Source: Thauera sp.
GTDB taxonomy: Bacteria; Pseudomonadota; Gammaproteobacteria; Burkholderiales; Rhodocyclaceae
Length of the DNA: 40,516 nucleotides
NCBI GenBank assembly: GCA_017302295.1
Contig: JAFLDS010000026.1
Coordinates: 1 to 40,516, forward strand
Direction: 5' to 3'
Below the pieces are notes generated by a model. The model was given only the letters and a program-made list of their open reading frames with translations, was not told the origin of the DNA and did not search any database. Shown in pieces: positions 1 through 6,972 of this stretch; the stretch's first letter is position 1; the number at the start of each line of letters is the position of its first letter. The position numbers and the translations under genes were made by a program.

Positions 1-2372
1 AGCCGCAGGCCGCGGTGACGAGCACGCCGCCGGCTCGCCGCGACAGCTCCGCGAACGGCAGCGCGGCCGCTGCGCCAAGCGGGCGCGTTACGTCGTCGTT
101 CGCGAAGCCGTCCGCGACCGCTGCGGAACAGAAGGCCGCGCCGCCGGCGTCCCCCGCACCCGACGCCATCGCCGCGTTTCGTGCGCGTCCGCTCGAGGCG
201 ATTCCCGCCGGATCGACCGAAGTGCGGGCATTGCGCATCCGTGGCACGCGCACGGTCGAACTGGTGGCCGATGGCGATGCCGAACTGCAACGCAACGACG
301 TGCTGCTCACCGCCGACAAGCTCACCTATCGCGAGGTCAGCGACGAGGCGGTGGCCGACGGCAACGTCAAGCTGCGCCAGGGCACGGCGGTGGTGACCGG
401 TCCGCATGCGGAACTCGTGGTCGGCGAGCAGACCGGCAGCTTCGATTCGCCCTCCTACTCGATGACGCGCGTGCGTCCGGCGCTGGAGCCGGGCGATGCG
501 CCGCGCGAGGTCTCGGGGAGCGGCCAGGCCGAGGTGATGAACTTCGAAGGCGAGAATCACTACAGGCTGAAGAATGCGACCTGGAGTACCTGCGAAGCGC
601 AGGATCCCGACTGGTACATCAAGTCGCGGGATTTGCAGCTCGACTATGACCGGGAGGTCGGTACCGCGCGCGATGCCTCGGTCGTGTTCATGGGTACGCC
701 GATCTTCTGGATGCCCTGGGCCGAGTTCCCGCTCGTCGGCCAGCGCCAGTCCGGCTTCCTGCCGCCCACTTTCGGCGTGTCGACGAAGACCGGCGTCGAC
801 CTGTCGGTGCCTTACTACTGGAACATCGCGCCCAACTACGATGCGACGATTGCGCCGCGCTACATGTCGAAGCGTGGCATGCAGGTCGCCGGCGAATTCC
901 GCTACCTGGGCAACACCTACCGCGGCGAAGCCCGTGTCGAGTACCTTCCCGAAGACAAGTTGCTTGGGAAGGAACGGGCGCTGGGCTCGATTCAGCACCA
1001 GCAGTGGCTGACCCCGACCCTTTACGGCGCGCTGGACCTGAACGGCGTGTCCGACGACCAGTATTTCGAGGATCTGTCGTCCCGGCTCGCGGTGTCGTCG
1101 CGGGTGAACCTGCTGCGCCAAGGGCAGCTCATCTATACCGGCGGCGGCTGGTGGACGGCCTCGGCCCTGATGCAGAGCTACCAGACGCTAAGCCCGAATC
1201 CGGACGTCCGCAACGTAACGCCGTATCGGCGCCTGCCGCAATTGCAGCTCAATGCGCTGCGCCCCGATCTGGTCGGCGGCCTCACGTTCGCCTTCGAGAG
1301 CGAGTACGTCCGCTTCGAGAGTCCGGAGAACAACCGTCCGGATGGGACGCGTGTCACGGCCTATCCTCAGGTGTCGCTGCCGATCCAGGGAGCGGGCTAT
1401 TTCGTGAAGCCCAAGGTCGGCGTGCACCACACCACCTACGATCTCGAGCGTCCTGCGGGCAGCACCGATGAGCGCAACTCGATTACCCGCACGCAGCCGA
1501 TTTTCTCCCTCGACAGCGGCTTGATCTTCGAGCGCCAAGCGAATTTCTTCGGTAGTGAATACACGCAGACGCTCGAGCCGCGGTTGTATTACCTTAACGT
1601 GCCTTACCGGCGCCAGAGCGACATTCCGCTGTTCGATACCAGCCGCTACGACTTCGGCTTCGCGCAGATTTTTTCCGAGAACCGCTACACCGGCGGCGAT
1701 CGCATCGGCGACGCCAATGACCTGACTGCGGCGGTGACCTCGCGACTGATCGACCCGACGACCGGTGCCGAGCGTATCCGTGCCCTGGTGGGACAACGCT
1801 ACTATTTCGAGGAGCAGCGCGTCACCGCGGACGAACAACCCCGCACCAGCAAGCGCGCCGACATCCTGGGCGGCCTCAGCGGACGCATCACGCGCAGTAC
1901 CTCGGTCGAATCCTTGGTGCAGTACAACCCGAACGACGGCGAGACCGAACGCTTCAATGCGGCGCTGCGCTATCAGCCGGAGTTCGGCAAGGCGCTCAAC
2001 CTGAGCTACCGCTACGCGCGCAACCTGCGCAGCGCCGACGGCACCTTGGGCCTGCGCGATGTCGATCTCTCCGGGCAGTGGCCCTTGTGGGGGGGCTGGT
2101 ATGGCGTCGGCCGGGTCACACACTCGCTCAAGGAAGATCGCGTGACCGAGGCCATCGGCGGTCTGGAATACAACGGCGGCTGCTGGGTGTTCCGCGCGGC
2201 GATGCACCGCTATGTGCTCGACAGTCAGGAGTCGAACAAGGCCTTCTTCTTCCAACTCGAACTCAACGACCTCGCCAGCATCGGCTCCAGCCCGCTCACT
2301 CTGATCAAGCGCAGCGTACCGGGGTATGGCAAGATCAACGACCCCACGGCAGACCGCGTCTTTGGCGACTGA
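1..2372 (+). CDS. lptD: LPS-assembly protein LptD (5' end outside window)
   Basis: This is the outer-membrane beta-barrel that, with LptE, inserts lipopolysaccharide into the outer leaflet. The frame is open to the left edge. A GTG at 15 gives 785 residues, but the signal peptide is not visible, so the true start lies upstream. An Ala/Pro/Ser-rich stretch is followed by an OstA/LptA-like periplasmic domain (about residues 60-150 from the GTG) and a long barrel ending in a Phe-rich C-terminus. Only two cysteines are visible, C193 (in TCEAQDPDW) and C723 (in GGCWVF). They match the second cysteine of each E. coli disulfide pair (C173-C725). It is followed after 14 nt by surA, as in the classical lptD-surA-pdxA-rsmA cluster. 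Confidence 0.95.
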   Translation, partial: PQAAVTSTPPARRDSSANGSAAAAPSGRVTSSFAKPSATAAEQKAAPPASPAPDAIAAFRARPLEAIPAGSTEVRALRIRGTRTVELVADGDAELQRNDVLLTADKLTYREVSDEAVADGNVKLRQGTAVVTGPHAELVVGEQTGSFDSPSYSMTRVRPALEPGDAPREVSGSGQAEVMNFEGENHYRLKNATWSTCEAQDPDWYIKSRDLQLDYDREVGTARDASVVFMGTPIFWMPWAEFPLVGQRQSGFLPPTFGVSTKTGVDLSVPYYWNIAPNYDATIAPRYMSKRGMQVAGEFRYLGNTYRGEARVEYLPEDKLLGKERALGSIQHQQWLTPTLYGALDLNGVSDDQYFEDLSSRLAVSSRVNLLRQGQLIYTGGGWWTASALMQSYQTLSPNPDVRNVTPYRRLPQLQLNALRPDLVGGLTFAFESEYVRFESPENNRPDGTRVTAYPQVSLPIQGAGYFVKPKVGVHHTTYDLERPAGSTDERNSITRTQPIFSLDSGLIFERQANFFGSEYTQTLEPRLYYLNVPYRRQSDIPLFDTSRYDFGFAQIFSENRYTGGDRIGDANDLTAAVTSRLIDPTTGAERIRALVGQRYYFEEQRVTADEQPRTSKRADILGGLSGRITRSTSVESLVQYNPNDGETERFNAALRYQPEFGKALNLSYRYARNLRSADGTLGLRDVDLSGQWPLWGGWYGVGRVTHSLKEDRVTEAIGGLEYNGGCWVFRAAMHRYVLDSQESNKAFFFQLELNDLASIGSSPLTLIKRSVPGYGKINDPTADRVFGD

Positions 2373-2386
2373 CTGATCGCAGGACC

Positions 2387-3724
2387 ATGAATCTCACCTC
2401 ACCGAACATGAATCGACTTCTCACACGTAGCCGTCTCGTCCTTGCGCTGGCCCTCTCTTGCGTGATGCTGGCATTGCCGGCCGGCGCCGCATCGCGCGCG
2501 GTCGGCATCGATCGCATCGTCGCCGTCGTCAACAGCGAGGTGATCACTGCGCAGGAACTCAAGTTGCGCATCGATCAGGCTGTGCGCCAATTGAAGCGCC
2601 AGGGCGTCGAATTGCCGCCGGCCGAGGTCCTCGAGCGCCAGATGCTCGAGCGGTTGATCGTCGAGCGCGCCCAGCTCCAGTTGGCACGCGAAACCTCGCT
2701 GGGTGTCGACGAGGCGACACTCGAGCGCGCAATCGCCCGCATCGCCGAGAACAACAAGCTGGGCCTGGATCAGTTGCGCGCCACGCTGGAAAAGGACGGC
2801 GTGTCCTGGAGCAGCTTCCGCGACCAGATCCGCACCGAGATCCTGCTGACCCGCTTGCGTGAGCGCGAGGTCGACAACAAGGTCGTGGTGACCGACGCCG
2901 AAGTCGACAATTTCCTTGCCAGCAACCCCGATGCCTTCTCCAACGAGGAGTATCTGGTGTCGCACATCCTGCTGGGCGCGCCGGAGCGCGCCACGCCCGA
3001 GCAGATCGAGCGGCTGCGGGCACGTGCTGAGGCGGTGATGGCGCGGCTGCGTTCGGGCGAGGATTTCGCCCGTGTCGCCGCGGCCACCTCGGATGCGCCC
3101 GATGCCGTCAGCGGTGGCAGCCTCGGCTGGCGCAAGCTCGACCGCGTTCCCGCCCTGTTCGCCGATGCGGCGCGCAAGCTCAAGCCGGGCGAGATCTCGC
3201 CGCCGCTGCGCAGTGCGGCCGGCGTACACATCGTCAAGCTTGTCGATCGACGCGGGGCCGAGGCGGTAGCCGCGCAGAAGCTCGAGCAGACCCGTGCCCG
3301 GCACATCCTGGTGAAGACCTCGGCGGTGCTGTCCGATACCGAGGCCGAGGCCCGGCTGCGCGCCTTGCGCGAGCGCGTCGTCAACGGTGCCGACTTCGGC
3401 GAACTGGCCAAGGCCAGCTCGGCAGACCTTTCCGCGGCGAAGGGGGGAGACCTGGGCTGGGTGAACCCGGGTGACACCGTGCCCGAGTTCGAACGCGTCA
3501 TGAATGCACTCAAGCCGGGCGAGGTCAGCCAGCCGGTGCGCTCGCCCTTCGGCTGGCATCTGATCCAGGTGATGGAGCGCCGGGTGCAGGACGTCACAGA
3601 GGAGCGCAAGCGCGGCATCGCACGCGCAGCGCTGCGCGAGCGCAAGGCGGAGCAGGCCTACGAGGACTGGGTGCGGCAGTTGCGCGACAGCACCTATGTC
3701 GACAATCGTCTGGGCCGCGAGTGA
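2387..3724 (+). CDS. surA: Periplasmic chaperone and peptidyl-prolyl isomerase SurA
   Basis: SurA escorts unfolded outer-membrane proteins, including LptD, across the periplasm to the BAM complex. The 445-residue product has an N-terminal signal peptide (hydrophobic LVLALALSCVMLALPAGA), a SurA-N chaperone domain starting near IDRIVAVVNSEVIT, and two parvulin (PPIC) domains. The first begins around YLVSHILLGAP and the second around ARHILVKTS, with the usual GGDLGWV and PFGWHLIQV blocks. The ATG at 2387 was chosen because the signal peptide follows directly; ATG 2408 is an alternative. The stop overlaps the GTG start of pdxA, so translation of the two is probably coupled. Confidence 0.96.
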   Translation: MNLTSPNMNRLLTRSRLVLALALSCVMLALPAGAASRAVGIDRIVAVVNSEVITAQELKLRIDQAVRQLKRQGVELPPAEVLERQMLERLIVERAQLQLARETSLGVDEATLERAIARIAENNKLGLDQLRATLEKDGVSWSSFRDQIRTEILLTRLREREVDNKVVVTDAEVDNFLASNPDAFSNEEYLVSHILLGAPERATPEQIERLRARAEAVMARLRSGEDFARVAAATSDAPDAVSGGSLGWRKLDRVPALFADAARKLKPGEISPPLRSAAGVHIVKLVDRRGAEAVAAQKLEQTRARHILVKTSAVLSDTEAEARLRALRERVVNGADFGELAKASSADLSAAKGGDLGWVNPGDTVPEFERVMNALKPGEVSQPVRSPFGWHLIQVMERRVQDVTEERKRGIARAALRERKAEQAYEDWVRQLRDSTYVDNRLGRE

Positions 3725-4767
3725 TTTCGTTTCCGTCACCGTCGTCGCAGTCGGCAGCGTCTTCGCCCGCGCGCCGACCGGTCCTGGCGATCACCAGCGG
3801 CGAGCCGGCGGGTGTCGGCCCCGAACTTTGCGCCCGACTCCTCGAGCGTGACTGGCCCGCGAGGCTGGTCGTGCTCGGCGACATCGAGCTCATGCGCGAG
3901 CGCGCGGCGCGCGCCGGCATCGCATTGAGTGTGCTTCCCTATGTCGGCGAGGCGTCGCCTCGCCGCGGCTCGCTCGAAGTGCTCCACATTCCGCTGGCCG
4001 CTCCGTGCCAAATCGGCACGCCCGACACCGCCAACGCGCGCTACGTACTCGCCCTGCTCGATCGTGCGCTCGCAGGCTGCGTCGGCGGCGAATTTGCTGC
4101 CATGGTCACCGCGCCGGTGCACAAGGGCGTGATCTGCGACGCAGGCGTGGCATTTTCAGGGCACACCGAGTATCTCGCTGATAACACCGGAACACCGCGG
4201 GTCGTCATGATGCTCGTCGGCGGCGGGCTGCGCGTCGCGCTGGTCACCACCCATCTGCCGCTCTCCGCCGTGCCGGCTGCAATTACCCGGCCGGTGCTGG
4301 AGGAGACGCTGCGCATCCTGCATCGCGATCTCGTCGCGCGTTTTGGCCTTGCGTCGCCGCGCATCCTGGTGGCGGGGCTCAACCCGCATGCCGGCGAGGG
4401 CGGGCACCTTGGCCGCGAGGAGATCGACATCATCGAGCCGGTGCTGGCCAGGCTGCGCGCCGAGGGCATGCGCCTGATCGGCCCCCTGCCTGCTGACACC
4501 CTGTTCGTGCCCCACACCCTCGCGCAGGGTGACGCGGCGCTGGCCATGTATCACGACCAGGGTCTGCCGGTGCTCAAGCACGCCAGTTTCGGCGGCGGAG
4601 TCAATGTGACGCTCGGCTTGCCGGTGATCCGCACCTCGGTCGATCATGGCACCGCCTTTGATCTGGCGGGCACCGGTCGGGCCGACCCGGGCAGCCTGTT
4701 CGCTGCGGTGGAACTCGCCCTGACCATGAGCGCCGCAGCCGAACACCGGCCCGCGGCAATGGCCTGA
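3721..4767 (+). CDS. pdxA: 4-hydroxythreonine-4-phosphate dehydrogenase PdxA
   Basis: PdxA oxidises 4-phosphohydroxy-L-threonine in the DXP-dependent pyridoxal 5'-phosphate pathway, in the cytoplasm. The family N-terminal block LAITSGEPAGVGPE is present, as are the metal-ligand regions around SGHTEYLAD, YHDQGLPVLKH and SVDHGTAFDLAG. The GTG start overlaps the surA stop (GTGA). The 348-residue length is slightly above the usual 330 because of a Ser/Pro-rich N-terminal extension of about 20 residues. A start inside the extension has no obvious initiator codon, so the GTG is kept. It is the third gene of the lptD-surA-pdxA-rsmA unit, 8 nt before rsmA. Confidence 0.96.
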   Translation: MISFPSPSSQSAASSPARRPVLAITSGEPAGVGPELCARLLERDWPARLVVLGDIELMRERAARAGIALSVLPYVGEASPRRGSLEVLHIPLAAPCQIGTPDTANARYVLALLDRALAGCVGGEFAAMVTAPVHKGVICDAGVAFSGHTEYLADNTGTPRVVMMLVGGGLRVALVTTHLPLSAVPAAITRPVLEETLRILHRDLVARFGLASPRILVAGLNPHAGEGGHLGREEIDIIEPVLARLRAEGMRLIGPLPADTLFVPHTLAQGDAALAMYHDQGLPVLKHASFGGGVNVTLGLPVIRTSVDHGTAFDLAGTGRADPGSLFAAVELALTMSAAAEHRPAAMA

Positions 4768-4775
4768 GGAGCACC

Positions 4776-5591
4776 ATGCAGGACCGCGAAACCGACGGCC
4801 ATCGCGCGCGCAAGCGCTTCGGCCAGAACTTCCTGTCGGATCCGAACATCATCCGCCGCATCATCGACGCGATCCGTCCGCAGCCGGGCGAGGTCATGGT
4901 CGAGATCGGTCCCGGTCTGGGAGCGATGACGGCGCCCCTGATCGAGCGGCTGAGGCATCTGCACGTCGTTGAGATCGACCGCGACCTGATCGCCCGCCTG
5001 CGCGAGACCTACACGCCCGAGCAGATCACCATCCACGAAGGCGACGCGCTGAAGTTCGATTTTGGCAGTCTCGTCACCGGACGGGACCAGGCTTTGCGCA
5101 TCGTCGGCAACCTGCCGTACAACATCTCCACGCCCATCCTCTTTCACCTTGCCGACTATGCCGACGCGGTGAAGGACATGACCTTCATGCTGCAAAAGGA
5201 GGTGGTGATGCGCATGGTGGCCGACCCCGGAACCGAGGAGTATGGCCGCCTGTCGGTGATGCTGCAGTACCGGTTCCGGATGGGGCGCATGTTCGACGTC
5301 CCGCCCGGCGCCTTCAGGCCGGCGCCGAAGGTGATGTCGAGCATTGTGCGGATGATGCCCTTGCCAGCTGAGCAGCTCGGCGCCGCCGATGAGGCCCTGC
5401 TGGGGCGGATCGTGACCGCGGCCTTCGGCCAGCGGCGCAAGACGCTGAAGAACACCTTGCGTGATTTCATGGCCGACGCGGACTTTGCAGCGCTCGGGCT
5501 GGATTCGGGCCTGCGTGGCGAGCGCCTTGCGGTGGCGGACTTCGTCGCCATTGCCAATCACTGTGCCGCGCGAGGCCTCAGCGAAAGCTGA
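4776..5591 (+). CDS. rsmA: 16S rRNA dimethyladenosine transferase RsmA (KsgA)
   Basis: RsmA dimethylates two adjacent adenosines near the 3' end of 16S rRNA, a late checkpoint of 30S maturation. The N-terminal RKRFGQNFLSDPNII block, the SAM-binding VEIGPGLGAMT motif, the VEIDRDL acidic loop and the catalytic NLPYNIS motif are all visible in a normal-length 271-residue protein. A GGAG ribosome binding site sits in the short gap after pdxA. It is the last gene of the cluster. The apaG/apaH genes that follow in enterobacteria are absent; a convergent hsp20 gene lies downstream instead. Confidence 0.97.
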   Translation: MQDRETDGHRARKRFGQNFLSDPNIIRRIIDAIRPQPGEVMVEIGPGLGAMTAPLIERLRHLHVVEIDRDLIARLRETYTPEQITIHEGDALKFDFGSLVTGRDQALRIVGNLPYNISTPILFHLADYADAVKDMTFMLQKEVVMRMVADPGTEEYGRLSVMLQYRFRMGRMFDVPPGAFRPAPKVMSSIVRMMPLPAEQLGAADEALLGRIVTAAFGQRRKTLKNTLRDFMADADFAALGLDSGLRGERLAVADFVAIANHCAARGLSES

Positions 5592-5594
5592 AGG

Positions 5595-5623
5595 AAAAAT
5601 CCGCCGACCTTGCGGCACGGCGG
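5595..5623 (-). terminator. Rho-independent terminator of the hsp20 gene
   Basis: Read on the minus strand, CCGCCG (5623-5618) pairs with CGGCGG (5606-5601) across an 11-nt loop and is followed by ATTTTT. It lies just past the hsp20 stop and just past the convergent rsmA stop. The stem is only 6 bp, so efficiency is uncertain. Confidence 0.6.
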
Positions 5624-5655
5624 GCAAACGTCAGGCGTGTGCGATCGATGGCGAG

Positions 5656-6090
5656 TCAGTCGATGTTCAGCCGCTTCGCCTGCGCTTCGGCCTTCTTCGG
5701 CAGCGTCAGCTCGAGCACGCCGTCATTGAATTTCGCCGCGGCCTTCGCTTCGTCGATGTCCTGGCCGAGCTGGAAGCTGCGCGACACCTTGCCGAAATAG
5801 CGCTCGGTGCGCAGCACGCGTTCGCCTTCCTTCACTTCCTTTTCCTGCTTGCGTTCAGCGCTGATCGACACCACCGGGCCGTCGATATGGACGTGGATGT
5901 CTTCCTTCTTCATGCCCGGGAGTTCGGCATGGACCTCGTAGCCCTCGGCGTTCTCCTTCACATCGACGCGCATCTGCGGCGCTTCGGCGTTGAGGCCCGC
6001 CACGCTCGTGCCGCCGCCGATATCGACCGGACGAACGAAGAAGCCACGGAAGAAGTCATCGAGGGGGTCACGACGGGTGATGTTGCTCAT
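5656..6090 (-). CDS. Small heat-shock protein, Hsp20/alpha-crystallin family
   Basis: This is an ATP-independent holdase that binds unfolding proteins during heat stress. The 144-residue protein has a short N-terminal arm (DPLDDFFRGFFVRP), a full alpha-crystallin domain (from about RVDVKENAEGYEVHAELPG to GVLELTLPKK) and a short basic tail ending RLNID. The canonical I-x-I/V C-terminal anchor is not obvious. A strong AAAGGAG ribosome binding site precedes the ATG. The gene is monocistronic, with a sigma32-like promoter upstream and a weak hairpin terminator downstream, which fits heat-inducible expression. Confidence 0.94.
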   Translation of the reverse strand: MSNITRRDPLDDFFRGFFVRPVDIGGGTSVAGLNAEAPQMRVDVKENAEGYEVHAELPGMKKEDIHVHIDGPVVSISAERKQEKEVKEGERVLRTERYFGKVSRSFQLGQDIDEAKAAAKFNDGVLELTLPKKAEAQAKRLNID

Positions 6091-6140
6091 GTCTCGCTCT
6101 CCTTTGTTCGGAAATGCGCCGGTGCTCCGGCTTCAAGACG

Positions 6141-6169
6141 AATATAGGAGCGAGTTCGGCATTTTCAAG
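6141..6169 (-). promoter_or_regulatory. Sigma32-like heat-shock promoter of hsp20
   Basis: On the minus strand CTTGAAA (6169-6163) is separated by 14 nt from CCTATATT (6148-6141). This is close to the E. coli sigma32 pattern CTTGAAA-N(11-15)-CCCCATnT, and the spacing is right. The predicted leader begins around 6133 and carries a 5-bp hairpin (GCCGG/CCGGC, 6118-6131). Assignment is by consensus match and by the identity of the downstream gene. Confidence 0.6.
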
Positions 6170-6215
6170 GGCGAACCATTCAAGGCTTGATCCTGCTCAG
6201 CCTTTTGACGCGCCG

Positions 6216-6560
6216 TCAGGCCTGGTCGCAGTCGATGATCCGGACATCGACGCCTTCGTCCCTCCACCAGGCCGAGGCTTCATCGAGCACCTCGCGAAAC
6301 GTCGCCCAGGTCTCGGGCTCTGCACGGCGCAGCGTCCGGGCATGGGTGATCACGATCACATAGCCCGGCGCCGGTAGCCACGACAGGTCGGTGAGGCAGT
6401 CGGCGAGCGCGTCCCAGTTGTGACCGAACCACGGCGGAAACGCGAAGGCGAGTGCGACCCGGGCCAGCAGTTCGGCCTTCGTCGTGCAGTCCGCGAGGTC
6501 GATGGTGACGCGCGCAACGCCGGGTGTCGCCGAGGAGTCAGGGGGCAGGGTGGGGGTCAT
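6216..6560 (-). CDS. Barstar-family ribonuclease inhibitor
   Basis: Barstar proteins block barnase-type guanyl-specific ribonucleases by plugging the active site. The 114-residue protein contains the family core WFGHNWDALADCLTDL. Two aspartates, D50 and D54, match barstar D35 and D39, which contact the RNase active site. The remainder (YVIVITHARTL, a helix, then VDVRIIDCD) fits the barstar fold. The ATG overlaps the TGA of the upstream ribonuclease gene (ATGA), so toxin and inhibitor are translationally coupled. With no signal peptide it should act in the cytoplasm. Confidence 0.9.
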   Translation of the reverse strand: MTPTLPPDSSATPGVARVTIDLADCTTKAELLARVALAFAFPPWFGHNWDALADCLTDLSWLPAPGYVIVITHARTLRRAEPETWATFREVLDEASAWWRDEGVDVRIIDCDQA

Positions 6561-6955
6561 GGGAGCTTGGGGGTGATGCGGCGAAAGCTGCGGTAGTGAT
6601 CGGCAGTGTAGTAGTACACCTCTGGCGGCTGGCCGCCGCTGACGATCCGGCGCGCACCGCGGTCGGGCGACCCCGGTGTGGGCACGGTGTACTCGCGGTA
6701 GTAACCGCGCGGCATGTCGGGCAGGCGGCGCTCGCGGTTCTGGAACACGGTGCCGTCCTTGCGGTAGGGGAAGGGGCCACCGTGCTGGATGAGGGCGAGC
6801 GTATCGAGCGCCTCGGGTGGCAGGTCCGGCGGCATCGTGGCGCGGGCACGCGCTTGTGGGGACGGGCTTGCGTCGGAGGCGGCCGGACTGCAGGCGGTGA
6901 CGAGGCCGAGCAGGGCGACGACCCAAAGCAGGCGGAGGAGGACAGTGCGAAGCAT
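6557..6955 (-). CDS. Lipoprotein guanyl-specific ribonuclease (barnase/RNase Sa-like)
   Basis: This is a secreted-type RNase of the ribonuclease N1/T1/Sa family, which cleaves RNA after guanosine. The 132-residue precursor has a hydrophobic signal peptide ending in the lipobox VTAC (C22 would be lipidated, with Ser at +2, favouring the outer membrane). A short linker precedes the catalytic domain. E88 in YYREYTVPTPG, R99 and R103 in DRGARRIV, and H120 in YYTADHYRSF align with RNase Sa E54, R65, R69 and H85, so the active site looks intact. It sits 17 nt downstream of the receiver-TPR gene and overlaps the barstar gene. Function as nutrient scavenger, anti-competitor toxin or other role cannot be decided from sequence. 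Confidence 0.9.
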   Translation of the reverse strand: MLRTVLLRLLWVVALLGLVTACSPAASDASPSPQARARATMPPDLPPEALDTLALIQHGGPFPYRKDGTVFQNRERRLPDMPRGYYREYTVPTPGSPDRGARRIVSGGQPPEVYYYTADHYRSFRRITPKLP

Positions 6956-6972
6956 GGTCTCGAAACGGGTGC

